Positions 7,993 through 16,304 of a stretch of DNA of 39,505 nt are shown in pieces. The translations under genes were made by a program, and so were the position numbers. The notes under the pieces were generated by a model. That model was not told the origin of the DNA and searched no databases. It saw nothing but the letters and a program-made list of their open reading frames with translations. This DNA comes from an uncultured Acetatifactor sp. (GTDB taxonomy: Bacteria; Bacillota; Clostridia; Lachnospirales; Lachnospiraceae). Each line of letters opens with the position of its first letter. The stretch's first letter is position 1. The stretch is taken from positions 1 to 39,505 of the forward strand of contig CANQEV010000027.1 in assembly GCA_947595925.1 (NCBI GenBank), in the 5' to 3' direction.

Positions 7993-10490
7993 GTCTCTTC
8001 CTCTCCTCCGGTCACCCGCATGGCGTACCGCACCGTCGCCATGGCATCCTTGGCGTAATAGTCCGCGCCGATCTTATCCGCGTATTCCTGGGTCAGCACC
8101 GCGCCGCCCACGACCGTCTTTGCCCAGGGGGCCTTTTCCTTCAAAAGCCGGATGGTGGTCTCCATGGCGGGGACCGTGGTGGTCATCAGGGCGCTCAGGC
8201 CCACCAGGGGCGCCCGCTGCTCCGTCACCGCTTCCACCACTTTCTCCGGGGGCACGTCCCGTCCAAGGTCGCACACGTCAAAACCGTAGTTTTCCAGGAT
8301 CAGCTTCACGATATTTTTCCCGATGTCGTGGATATCCCCCTGCACCGTGGCGATGACAAATTTCCCCCGGCTCACCTGTTCCGAGGAATCCCGGGACATC
8401 CTTTTCTTGATCTGCTCAAAGGCGCATTGGGAGGCCTCGGCGCTCATCAAAAGCTGGGGCAGATACATGGTCTTCTTCTCAAACCCCTGTCCCACGACGT
8501 CCAGAGCCGGGATGATCTGCGTGTTCACGATGTCCAGGGGCTCCTCCGTCTCTAACAACTGCGCCGTCAGCTCCGCCGCCTGCTCCCTCAGGCCCTTTAC
8601 AATGGCCCGCTGCAGCCCGCTCTGAGCGGCAGTCTGGCCAGGGCCTGATCCTGTCTGGCCAGGGCCTCCGGCCGGCTGACCAGCGCCCACTCCCGTCTGA
8701 CTGCCCCCTGTGCCGCTCTGGCCGAAACCTCCCCCCGGCTGGACAGCCATCCCTGACACCGCCGCGTATCTCTCGATATTTTCAATATAGTCCGCACAGT
8801 TTTCATCCAGGCCGTGCAGGGCCCGGAACGCATAATAACTCTTCATCATCTCCGCGGAATTCGGATTCATGATCGCCGCGGACAGCCCGTTCTCCAATGC
8901 AAGCGTAAAGAAAGAGGCGGTGATGATCTCCCGGCTGGGCAATCCGAAGGAAACATTGGAAACCCCCAGGGAGGTATGGCACCCCAGATCATGCCGGATA
9001 GCCCGCAGGGCCTGCAGCGTCGCCAGGGCCGCCCGGTTGTCCGCGCTGACGGTCATCGCCAGCGTGTCGAAGATCAGATCCTTTTTCTCGATCCCGTATT
9101 CCGCCGCGGTGCGGATGATCTTCCTGGCGATCTCCACCCGCCTCTCCGCGCTGTCGGGGATCCCCTCCTCGTCCAGCGTCAGACACACTACCAGCCCGCC
9201 GTACTTTTGCACCAGAGGGAAGATCTCCCGCATCACTTCCTCCTTGCCGTTCACAGAGTTGATCATGGCCTTTCCGTTATAGCGCCGGAGGGCCCGCTCC
9301 ATGGCGTTGACGTTCGTCGTGTCGATCTGCAGGGGCAGGTCGATGATGGCCTGAAGCTCAGAGCAGACCGTCTCCAGCATCTCCGCCTCGTCAATCTCCG
9401 GCAGGCCCACGTTGACATCCAGCACATGGGCCCCCTTCTCCTGCTGGGTCAGTCCCTCACCCAGGATATAGCCGATATCCCGGTTTCGCAGGGCTTCTTT
9501 AAAGCGCTTCTTTCCCGTGGGATTGATCCGCTCCCCGATCAGGACCGGGGAGTCCTGGAACGTCACCGCGTGGGTGTAGGAACTGATCACGGTAAAGTTT
9601 TTCCCTGTCACTTCCCGGGGCTGCAATCCCCTCGTCCTCTCCGTCAGTGCGGCGACGTACTCCGGCGTCGTCCCGCAGCAGCCCCCGGCGATGCGCACGC
9701 CCCTGCGGATATACTCTTCCATATCCTCAGAAAACTCCTCCGGCAGAACGTCGTAGACCGTCCTTCCGTCCTCGCTCCTGGGAAGGCCCGCGTTGGGCTT
9801 TAAGAGCACCGGGACGGAGGCATATTTCAGATATTCCTCCACCACGGCGGAAAGCTGCTTCGGCCCCAGGGAACAGTTGGCGCCGATGGCGTCCGCGTGC
9901 ATCCCTTCCAGCATCGCGGTCATGGCCGCGGGATCCGCGCCCGTCATCAGTTTCCCGTCCTCACCGTAGGCGTTGGAGACAAAGACCGGCAGATCACAGT
10001 TTTCCTTTGCCGCAAGGAGCGCCGCCTTGGTGTCGTAACTGTCGTTCATAGTCTCGATAAAGATCAGGTCCACGCCGCAGGACGCGCCGATGCGCACCGT
10101 CTCCGCGTAGACTTTAACGGCGTCCTCAAAGTCAAAATCCCCATAGGGCTTCAAGAGCTTGCCCATGGGGCCGATATCCAGCGCTATGAACTTTTCCTGG
10201 CATCCGGCGCTTGCCTCCTTCGCCCGCCGCGCGTTCTCCACCGCCGCCCGGATCAGGGTCTCCAGCTCGTCCCTCTCAAATTTCAGGGAGTTCGCGCCGA
10301 AAGTATTCGTGCAGACGATGTTGGATCCGGCGTCAAAATAGGCCTTCTGGATCTCCACGATCACCTCCGGGTGGGACACGTTCCATCTCTCCGGAAGCTC
10401 CCCGGGCAGGAGGCCCCGCTTCTGCAAAAGCGTCCCCATCCCGCCGTCCAGATATACCAGATTGTCTCTCAGATATTCCAAAACATTCAT
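7989..10490 (-). CDS. metH: Cobalamin-dependent methionine synthase, lacking the reactivation domain
   Basis: An 833-residue cytosolic enzyme transferring the methyl group of methyl-tetrahydrofolate to homocysteine. Domains in order: homocysteine methyltransferase barrel with zinc ligands in ANCSLG (about residue 208) and GGCCGTT (about 270); pterin-binding barrel starting with LIGERINPTG (about 317); cobalamin cap and binding domain with the cobalt-ligating DIHDIGKN (about 718) and the following Gly-rich loop. The C-terminal AdoMet activation domain of E. coli MetH is absent; it is encoded by the gene just upstream (10487-11134), overlapping by 4 bp. An unusual Gly/Gln/Thr/Ser-rich linker of about 40 residues (8636-8760) sits between the pterin and cobalamin modules. 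AGAGAGGAC precedes ATG 10490. Confidence 0.95.
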   Translation of the reverse strand: MNVLEYLRDNLVYLDGGMGTLLQKRGLLPGELPERWNVSHPEVIVEIQKAYFDAGSNIVCTNTFGANSLKFERDELETLIRAAVENARRAKEASAGCQEKFIALDIGPMGKLLKPYGDFDFEDAVKVYAETVRIGASCGVDLIFIETMNDSYDTKAALLAAKENCDLPVFVSNAYGEDGKLMTGADPAAMTAMLEGMHADAIGANCSLGPKQLSAVVEEYLKYASVPVLLKPNAGLPRSEDGRTVYDVLPEEFSEDMEEYIRRGVRIAGGCCGTTPEYVAALTERTRGLQPREVTGKNFTVISSYTHAVTFQDSPVLIGERINPTGKKRFKEALRNRDIGYILGEGLTQQEKGAHVLDVNVGLPEIDEAEMLETVCSELQAIIDLPLQIDTTNVNAMERALRRYNGKAMINSVNGKEEVMREIFPLVQKYGGLVVCLTLDEEGIPDSAERRVEIARKIIRTAAEYGIEKKDLIFDTLAMTVSADNRAALATLQALRAIRHDLGCHTSLGVSNVSFGLPSREIITASFFTLALENGLSAAIMNPNSAEMMKSYYAFRALHGLDENCADYIENIERYAAVSGMAVQPGGGFGQSGTGGSQTGVGAGQPAGGPGQTGSGPGQTAAQSGLQRAIVKGLREQAAELTAQLLETEEPLDIVNTQIIPALDVVGQGFEKKTMYLPQLLMSAEASQCAFEQIKKRMSRDSSEQVSRGKFVIATVQGDIHDIGKNIVKLILENYGFDVCDLGRDVPPEKVVEAVTEQRAPLVGLSALMTTTVPAMETTIRLLKEKAPWAKTVVGGAVLTQEYADKIGADYYAKDAMATVRYAMRVTGGEEET
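8636..8760 (-). repeat. Low-complexity Gly/Gln linker repeat inside metH
   Basis: A degenerate GC-rich direct repeat, seen on the plus strand as TCTGGCCAGGGCCT (two adjacent near-copies) with further relatives to the right. It codes for GQTGSGPGQT-like units. It keeps the reading frame and lies between folded domains, so it probably acts as a flexible tether. Expansion by slippage is inferred. Confidence 0.6.
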
Positions 10491-11134
10491 AGTTGTCCTC
10501 TCTTTACGTCTTTCCCCAATCCGAAGACCGCCGTGACAGATTTCGAAGGGGTCATGAGCAGGCTCTCATTTAAGGAGATCCCGATCTTCCTGTCGCACTC
10601 CAGGAGCCTGAACACGTCCCGCTGCACCGTCAGGGGAAGATCCCCGAAACCCGGGGAATATCTGGGCGTGCATTTCAGCCCTTCCTCCGCCGCCTCCCTG
10701 CGGATCTCCCCGCAGAACAGCTCGCAGAGCCGCTCCACCCGCTCCGCGCCGTAAGCCTGCATCAGGAGCGCCTTCGTGGGCTGAAACTTCTGATACTTCG
10801 CGATATACCGGTCCACGGCAAGTCCCACCGTTGCGGCGAAGATCACGATCTCGCTGCTGCCCTCCAGGCACCGCCTCAAGTCCCTGGAATCCGAGCCGAA
10901 GGGGAGCTTTGCGATTCCCTCTTCCCAGGCCACCGGCATCCGGCGGAAACACACCTTATAAGAAAAGGCGTCCTTCAGTTCCTCCTGCACCTGGACGAAG
11001 ACCTTCCTCAGTTCCCCGTCCACCTGGTCCTGGGTCCCCCGGAACCCGCTGTAACGCCACACTTCCCGCTCATTGACCGGGTAGAGCTCTTCCGCCCCAG
11101 CGTAGTTTCTAACGAACACCGTATTTTCCATCAT
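10487..11134 (-). CDS. Stand-alone methionine synthase activation-domain protein
   Basis: A 215-residue protein resembling the AdoMet-binding activation domain of MetH, here as a separate polypeptide. This matches a split arrangement known in Firmicutes, annotated as vitamin B12-dependent methionine synthase activation domain protein. Visible landmarks are an N-terminal ELYPVNEREVWRYSGFRG, a central helix-rich part, and a C-terminal CTPRYSPGFGDLPLTVQ that resembles the R-x-S-P-G-Y-G-D-x-P loop used for AdoMet binding in MetH. Its job should be reductive methylation of inactive cob(II)alamin in the MetH encoded directly downstream. The stop overlaps the metH ATG by 4 bp and the start lies 6 bp after metF, so the three are translationally linked. 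The reductant protein is not encoded here. Confidence 0.88.
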   Translation of the reverse strand: MMENTVFVRNYAGAEELYPVNEREVWRYSGFRGTQDQVDGELRKVFVQVQEELKDAFSYKVCFRRMPVAWEEGIAKLPFGSDSRDLRRCLEGSSEIVIFAATVGLAVDRYIAKYQKFQPTKALLMQAYGAERVERLCELFCGEIRREAAEEGLKCTPRYSPGFGDLPLTVQRDVFRLLECDRKIGISLNESLLMTPSKSVTAVFGLGKDVKRGQL

Positions 11135-11140
11135 TTCCCG

Positions 11141-12028
11141 TCACTCCAGAAAACTTTTTCCCAGGATGTCCGAGAGGTTTCTCCAGATCCCCTCCGCGAC
11201 GTCCGGCTTATTCATGGAATACACATGCACATTGGTGATCCCGTTGGCATACAGATCGATGATCTGGTCCGTGGCGTAGGCGATCCCCGCCTGCCGCATC
11301 GCCACCGGGTCGGAACCGAACTTATCCACCATGGCCTTAAACCTCTGGGGCATGAAAGCGCCGGAGAGCCTGACCGCCCGCTCCACCTGATTGGCGTTCG
11401 TGATCGGCATGATTCCCGGAAGGACCGGAACCGTGATCCCCGCCTCCCGGATCTTATACATAAAGTTAAAAAAGAGATTGTTGTCAAACACCATCTGGGT
11501 GGTCAGGAAGTCCACGCCCGCCTCCACCTTTTCCTTCAGCCGCCGGATGTCCTCCCGCTGGTTCGGGCTTTCCGGGTGGACTTCCGGGTAACAGGCCCCG
11601 CCGATGCAGAAATCCGTCTCTTCCTTCAATTCCCGGATCAGCTCCACGGCGTATCGATAGTCCCACTTTCTCCGGTCAGTCTGCTCCAGCTCCGGGGTCA
11701 GATCCCCCCGCAGCGCCATCACGTTTTCAATGCCCCGCTCCTTCATCTCCCGGATCCTTTCGCGGATCGTCTCCCGGCTGGAGGAGACGCAGGTCAGGTG
11801 TGCCAGCATGGGCACGTCATATTTTTCCCGGATGTTTTCCGCCACCGCCAGCGTGTACTCGCTGGTGCCGCCTCCCGCCCCGTAGGTCACGCTCATAAAG
11901 GAGGGCTTCAAGGACGCGATCTTCTCCGTGGCGATCCTGACGCTCTCAAAGGAAGTCTCCTTTTTTGGCGGGAACACCTCGAATGAAAGGGACATCTGCT
12001 CCTGGTTCAATATCTCAATGATCTTCAT
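11141..12028 (-). CDS. metF: Methylenetetrahydrofolate reductase
   Basis: A 295-residue enzyme of the MTHFR family, a normal length for bacterial MetF. It reduces 5,10-methylene-tetrahydrofolate to 5-methyl-tetrahydrofolate, the methyl donor for MetH. Supporting stretches are SFEVFPPKKE near the N-terminus with the catalytic Glu, MSVTYGAGG, ENVMALRGD and the FLTTQMVFDN block in the FAD-binding barrel. The first gene of the run metF-activation protein-metH-trkA-antiporter. ATG 12028 is preceded by GGAGAGG. No convincing promoter is visible in the 159 bp between it and the upstream symporter gene, so it may partly be read from the symporter promoter through the hairpin at 12107-12146. Confidence 0.95.
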   Translation of the reverse strand: MKIIEILNQEQMSLSFEVFPPKKETSFESVRIATEKIASLKPSFMSVTYGAGGGTSEYTLAVAENIREKYDVPMLAHLTCVSSSRETIRERIREMKERGIENVMALRGDLTPELEQTDRRKWDYRYAVELIRELKEETDFCIGGACYPEVHPESPNQREDIRRLKEKVEAGVDFLTTQMVFDNNLFFNFMYKIREAGITVPVLPGIMPITNANQVERAVRLSGAFMPQRFKAMVDKFGSDPVAMRQAGIAYATDQIIDLYANGITNVHVYSMNKPDVAEGIWRNLSDILGKSFLE

Positions 12029-12100
12029 ACGATTTTTTCCTCTCCGGCAGCCAAACGCTTACGCCGTCATCCCGGCTCCAAAGGCCGGCCCGCCGTCCAC

Positions 12101-12146
12101 CAATAAGCCCCCGTTACCGCTGGCTTGCGCAGCAGGCAACAGGGGC
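12101..12146 (-). terminator. Strong hairpin between symporter gene and metF
   Basis: On the minus strand GCCCCTGTT pairs with AACGGGGGC (9 pairs, one G-U; arms 12138-12146 and 12107-12115), with an inner GCTG/CAGC stem, and is followed by TTATTG. It may be a weak intrinsic terminator or attenuator. A second hairpin, CCGGC/GCCGG, lies at 12072-12088. The spacer also contains a 30-codon Gly/Ala-rich open frame from an ATG near 12152 without a convincing ribosome site, which I do not call a gene. Confidence 0.45.
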
Positions 12147-12187
12147 AGCATGTTACGAATTGCGGATCCCTATCCGGGGTCCTTTCC

Positions 12188-13720
12188 TTATTCCTCTCCC
12201 TGCTTTACAGCGGCGGCATACTCCGCCTGGATCCCGGGATCGTAAGAGAGAACCGGTTCCACGTCCTCCCCTTTCAGCTTCCGTGCGACATAGTTCCTGG
12301 TGATCTTCACCACAAGGGGAGTCAGCGACAGGACGCCGATCAGGTTGGGAATCATCATCAGTCCGTTGAAGGTATCGGAGATATCCCATGCCAGCGTGCT
12401 TGTCATCACCGCGCCGGGGATCATCATCAGCACAAAGATCACTTTATAGATATTCTTTCCCTTTACGCCGAAGAGATATTCCACCGCCTTGGAACCGTAG
12501 TGGGACCAGCCCATAACGGTGGTGAAAGCGAACAGCAGCACCGCGATGGCGATGAACCATTCGCCGGGCTTTCCGAAGATCCTTCCGAAAGCGGTGGCGA
12601 CCAGGGTCGCATCGTTTGTGCCCTCCGCCACCAGTCCCGTGGAGAGATCGATCGCCCCGGAGGAGAGAACCACCACTGCGGTCATGGTGCAGACCACCAT
12701 GGTATCGGCGAACACCTCAAAGATACCCCAGAGTCCCTGCTTCACAGGCTCCTTTACATTGGAGTTGGAGTGAACCATGACGGAGGAACCGAGGCCCGCC
12801 TCGTTGGAGAACACGCCCCTCTTGCAGCCGTTCTTCACCGGGCCGTCCAGGATCATCTTGATCACAGAACCGCTCACGCCGCCGGCCACGGCCCTGGGGA
12901 TAAACGCAAACTTAAAGATGGATACGAACATGGCGCCGATCAGATTGATATGGAAAAGACATACCACCAGAGCGCCGATCACGTACGCCACCGCCATAAA
13001 GGGAACCACCTTCTCCGCGAAAGCCGCGATCCTCTGAAGGCCGCCCAGGATGATAAAGCCGCCCAGGATCATCAGGCAGATGCCGATGGCCCAGTTGATG
13101 GCCGTCACGTTCTCTACGTTGCCCAGGAACGCGGACTGTATGTTGATCGTGATCTTATTGACCTGCCCCATGTTTCCGATGCCGAAGGAGGCAAGGATCG
13201 CAAAGATGGAAAAGATCACGGCGAGGACCTTGCCGACCTGCTTGCAACCCTTGTAGGAGCCCAGCCCGTCCTGCAGATAATACATTGCGCCGCCGGACCA
13301 CTCGCCCTCTTTATTCTTGCGCCGGAAATAGATTCCCAGGACGTTCTCTGAAAAGTTGGTCATCATGCCCAGGAATGCCGCAACCCACATCCAGAATACC
13401 GCGCCGGGGCCTCCGACGCAGATGGCAGCCGCCACGCCGGCGATGTTGCCGGTGCCGATCGTCGCCGCCAGGGCGGTGCAGAGGGCCTGAAACTGGGAGA
13501 CCGCTCCCGACTGTTTTCCCGCTTTTGCGTGGGTATTTTTATTGAAAACGGAACCGATGGTCTTCCCCCACCAGTGTCTCAGATGGGTGACCTGAAAGCA
13601 CTTCGTGACCACGGTACAGATCAGGCCGGTTCCCAGTAAGAGTACCAGGGCAAACCAACCCCATGCGAAATTGTTGACGACGTTGTTTACATCAGCGACC
13701 TTTTGAAAAAATTCTTCCAT
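12188..13720 (-). CDS. Alanine/glycine:cation symporter (AGCS family)
   Basis: A 510-residue multi-span membrane transporter of the AGCS family, which couples uptake of alanine or glycine to sodium or proton entry. Family landmarks are ATIGTGNIAGVAAAI with GGPGAVFWMW near the N-terminus, GVFSNEAGLGSSVMVHSNSN in the middle and FTTVMGWSHYGSKAVEYLFG in the later half. About 10-11 hydrophobic segments are seen, and the length is typical. AGGAG precedes ATG 13720 and is the last element of the leader: immediately upstream lies a glycine riboswitch aptamer (13729-13836). This makes glycine the likely physiological substrate or signal. It reads toward metF, 159 bp further on. The gene identity is firm; the exact substrate is inferred from the riboswitch. 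Confidence 0.95.
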   Translation of the reverse strand: MEEFFQKVADVNNVVNNFAWGWFALVLLLGTGLICTVVTKCFQVTHLRHWWGKTIGSVFNKNTHAKAGKQSGAVSQFQALCTALAATIGTGNIAGVAAAICVGGPGAVFWMWVAAFLGMMTNFSENVLGIYFRRKNKEGEWSGGAMYYLQDGLGSYKGCKQVGKVLAVIFSIFAILASFGIGNMGQVNKITINIQSAFLGNVENVTAINWAIGICLMILGGFIILGGLQRIAAFAEKVVPFMAVAYVIGALVVCLFHINLIGAMFVSIFKFAFIPRAVAGGVSGSVIKMILDGPVKNGCKRGVFSNEAGLGSSVMVHSNSNVKEPVKQGLWGIFEVFADTMVVCTMTAVVVLSSGAIDLSTGLVAEGTNDATLVATAFGRIFGKPGEWFIAIAVLLFAFTTVMGWSHYGSKAVEYLFGVKGKNIYKVIFVLMMIPGAVMTSTLAWDISDTFNGLMMIPNLIGVLSLTPLVVKITRNYVARKLKGEDVEPVLSYDPGIQAEYAAAVKQGEE

Positions 13721-13728
13721 TTGTTTCT

Positions 13729-13836
13729 CCTGTCCTTTTGCCTGAGAGATTGACCGGCTGACGCGCTGTTTTTTATTTCAGCCGGCTTTACACCTTCGGC
13801 GCCCTGTGATCAGGGACTCTCCAGTAACCTGCGCTC
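13729..13836 (-). ncRNA. Glycine riboswitch, single aptamer
   Basis: On the minus strand the leader reads GGAGAGTCCCTGATCACAGG, then GCGCCGAAGGTGTAAA, then a variable stem GCCGGCTGA/TCAGCCGG, then CAATCTCTCAGGCAAAAGG and ACAG. These are the conserved blocks of the glycine (gcvT) aptamer. Only one aptamer is present; the predicted start of transcription at about 13835 leaves no room for a second. The conserved 3' GGACAG runs straight into the ribosome site AGGAG and no terminator hairpin with a T-run follows. Control of translation start is therefore more likely than attenuation. Whether glycine turns the gene on or off cannot be read from the sequence. Confidence 0.94.
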
Positions 13837-13841
13837 TTTCA

Positions 13842-13870
13842 AGAATAGCACACATTTTTTCAGGCCGCAA
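13842..13870 (-). promoter_or_regulatory. Promoter of the glycine riboswitch transcript
   Basis: On the minus strand: -35 TTGCGG (13865-13870), a 17-bp spacer and -10 TATTCT (13842-13847) with a TGC extension. Transcription would begin near 13835, right at the aptamer's 5' edge. Confidence 0.6.
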
Positions 13871-13974
13871 TAAAAAATTGACAAAACGTTCCAAAACCTA
13901 GATCCGTTCCCACCGCGCCATGCTCAGGGCTTCGGCTTCCCCTGGGGATATCCCGGAGATCCCCTGCCGGTTTC

Positions 13975-15507
13975 CTAGGGCCGGCGGCCGAACAACACTC
14001 GTTTCCTCTCGATCATTTCGTCGATCCTTTCGATATATTGGGCGACTTCCTTTACGTTCTCGCACCGCTGGATCAACACGCTCTCGCTGCCTTCTTCCGC
14101 GACCCTGCGGCTGACTTTTTTTGTGATGCTCCCTGCCCCCAGCGCAACGATGCTCTGAACCTCCTCCATGATCAAAACGTTGTAGAGGCCGTATTTCCCA
14201 GGGCGGGCATACCCCACGTTTTCAAAATTGCCGGACATGTTTTTCTGCCGGTAAAGATAATAGGGGTCCATCCCCAGCTTTTTTGCGCCTTCCGCTGCTA
14301 TCGCCATGGTTTCGTCCGTATTGCGCAGGGTCTCGACGCCATGCTCCCGCACCCACTGACTGAGCTTTGAGGCCCTTTTGATCGCAAGGGAGTGAACCGT
14401 CAGGGAATCCGGATCCAGCTCCGCCACGGCGTCAATGGTGTTTTGAACGTCCTGCGCCGTCTCCCCGGGGAGTCCCAGGATCAGGTCCATGTTGATATTG
14501 TCGAACCCGGTCTCACGGGCCAGCCGGTACGCCTGAATGACCTGCTCCACGGACGCCTTTCTGCCGATGACGTCCAGCGTCTCCTGTTTCATGGTCTGGG
14601 GATTGACGGAAATGCGGGTGACGCCGTATTCCTTCAGCACCCGGAGTTTTTCCTCCGTGATACTGTCCGCCCTTCCGGCCTCCACGGTAAACTCCTTCAC
14701 CTGGGAAAAATCAAACAGACCGCGCAGCCGGGAGAGCAGGCGTTCCAACTGCCGCGGCTCCAGGGTCGTCGGGGTCCCCCCGCCGATGTACACCGTATCC
14801 AGGATTCTGTCCGCGCACTCTGCGGACACATACTCCATCTCGCGGATCAGGCAGTCCAGATAAGCTTCCACCCTGTCCCGGTACGCCGATATGGGAAAAG
14901 AAGTAAAAGAACAATACAAACAGGTAGTCGGGCAGAAGGGAATCCCGATATACAGGCTGTAACCGCCCTGATAGTGGATATTTCTGAGAAGCTCCCTCTC
15001 CCTTTGGGCGATTTCCACGCTCAGCAGGGCCTTTTCCCGGCTGACAAAGTACTTTTTCCGCATGGCATCCAGGATCTCTTCCCCGCTTTTTCCCTCTTCC
15101 AGAAGGCCATAGGCGATCTTCGTGGGACGGATCCCCGTCAGGTTCCCCCAGGGGAGGCTTTTCCCCGTATGGGCCTCCAGCGTCTTATAGAGAAAGGTCT
15201 TAAAGCCCGCCTTATAATCAAAACCGCTCTCCGGCAAGTGCTGCCATTCATATGTAAGCCCGCGAAGTTCCGGGATTTTCCCTTCCACGCCCATCTCCAT
15301 GGAAGCTCCGGCATCCTGCAGGTCAATGTGTATCTCCTCATACTCCGCCCCGGCGGTCCGCCGGACCTCGTCGTACTCCTTCTGCAGGGCGGCGCTCTCC
15401 TCCGTCACCACCCGGACCTGCCTGTCCGGATAAAAAGCCTTGACAATGGCGTTGACGTCATACTCAAAGCTGGCGCGGCTGACGGTCACAAATAAAAATC
15501 TTTCCAT
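13975..15507 (-). CDS. hemZ: Coproporphyrinogen dehydrogenase-like radical SAM protein HemZ
   Basis: A 510-residue radical SAM protein of the HemN/HemZ group. The N-terminal ~170 residues are specific to HemZ. The radical SAM core follows with PFCPTTCLYCSF, a CX3CX2C cluster motif near residue 195, then YIGGGTPT, the SVNPQTM stretch and NMDLILGLPGE. HemZ is annotated as oxygen-independent coproporphyrinogen III oxidase, but many homologues lack a full heme pathway and the true substrate in Clostridia is uncertain. It is the last gene of the apt-rel-MBL-hemZ run, 49 bp after the MBL gene; in related genomes hisS and aspS often follow, but here the riboswitch transcript begins instead. After the stop there is only a hairpin without T-run (13944-13964). 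Confidence 0.9.
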   Translation of the reverse strand: MERFLFVTVSRASFEYDVNAIVKAFYPDRQVRVVTEESAALQKEYDEVRRTAGAEYEEIHIDLQDAGASMEMGVEGKIPELRGLTYEWQHLPESGFDYKAGFKTFLYKTLEAHTGKSLPWGNLTGIRPTKIAYGLLEEGKSGEEILDAMRKKYFVSREKALLSVEIAQRERELLRNIHYQGGYSLYIGIPFCPTTCLYCSFTSFPISAYRDRVEAYLDCLIREMEYVSAECADRILDTVYIGGGTPTTLEPRQLERLLSRLRGLFDFSQVKEFTVEAGRADSITEEKLRVLKEYGVTRISVNPQTMKQETLDVIGRKASVEQVIQAYRLARETGFDNINMDLILGLPGETAQDVQNTIDAVAELDPDSLTVHSLAIKRASKLSQWVREHGVETLRNTDETMAIAAEGAKKLGMDPYYLYRQKNMSGNFENVGYARPGKYGLYNVLIMEEVQSIVALGAGSITKKVSRRVAEEGSESVLIQRCENVKEVAQYIERIDEMIERKRVLFGRRP

Positions 15508-15556
15508 GTCCTATCCACCTTGTTACCATATTATCCTGTATCGGATTCCCGCAGGT

Positions 15557-16222
15557 TCAGACACAGAAAGGATTGTTTTCTCTTTCAAAGCCGATGGTCG
15601 TGGAGCCGCCGTGTCCCGGGAAAACCCTGGTCTCATCCGGCAGGCAGAACAGCCTTTCCCGGATGGAGCGCACCAGCGTGCTCATGCTGCCTGTGGGGAA
15701 ATCCGTGCGCCCCACAGATTCCTGGAAAAGCGTGTCGCCGCTGATCAGGATCCCGTCCTCCCGGAAATAATAGCAGCAGCCCCCCACGGTATGCCCCGGC
15801 GTCGCGATCACCTGAAAGGCCATATCCGCGATGGTCCGCTCGTCCCCGTCCTTCAGATACACATCGGCCTCCAATGTGCAGGGATCCCCTCCCCACGCAC
15901 TGGAGAGATTTTGGGCCGCGTCCTGCAGGATCTCTCTCTCCTGATCCAGCGCGTAAACCTGAATGGGCTCCAGCCCCTTCTCCTTCCGGGCCCGGTTCAC
16001 CGCGCCCTTCAGCGCGGACACCCCGAGGATGTGGTCAAAGTGCCCGTGGGTCAGAAGAATGGCCTCCACCGTAAAGTCGTTCTTAAAAAGGGAGGCGTAG
16101 ATCTTCGTGCCCTGATCCGCAGGATCCACCACAATGGCCCGTCTGTCGCCCTCCCTATAGAGAAAATATGTGTTTGTGCTGCAGCTGCCCAGCACGATCC
16201 GGCCGATCTTAAGCTCACTCAT
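15557..16222 (-). CDS. MBL-fold (glyoxalase II-like) metallohydrolase
   Basis: A 221-residue cytosolic hydrolase of the metallo-beta-lactamase fold. The metal ligands are visible in order: THGHFDH (H59, H61, D63, H64), TPGHTVGG, SGDTLFQ and PGHGG. The start at ATG 16222 (MSELKIGRIV) fits the usual N-terminus of the family. An in-frame ATG 174 bp upstream would give an Arg-rich nonsense extension overlapping the rel gene and is rejected. The ribosome site is weak (AAAGG, about 14 bp upstream). The genes between rel and hemZ in Clostridia commonly include such an MBL protein. The substrate is unknown; thioester or glyoxalase-type hydrolysis is the family's typical chemistry. Confidence 0.9.
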   Translation of the reverse strand: MSELKIGRIVLGSCSTNTYFLYREGDRRAIVVDPADQGTKIYASLFKNDFTVEAILLTHGHFDHILGVSALKGAVNRARKEKGLEPIQVYALDQEREILQDAAQNLSSAWGGDPCTLEADVYLKDGDERTIADMAFQVIATPGHTVGGCCYYFREDGILISGDTLFQESVGRTDFPTGSMSTLVRSIRERLFCLPDETRVFPGHGGSTTIGFERENNPFCV

Positions 16223-16304
16223 ATTGCTGTCCAAACCTTTCGCTTTGCAAATATTTCCCTCTTTGCCGGGCCGCGTTTCCCAAATTCCCCGGCCTGCCCG
16301 TCCG

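Noticed and set aside
12060-12155. 30-codon Gly/Ala-rich open frame before metF as a leader peptide
   Set aside because: No ribosome site, no run of regulatory codons such as Met, and it coincides with hairpins.
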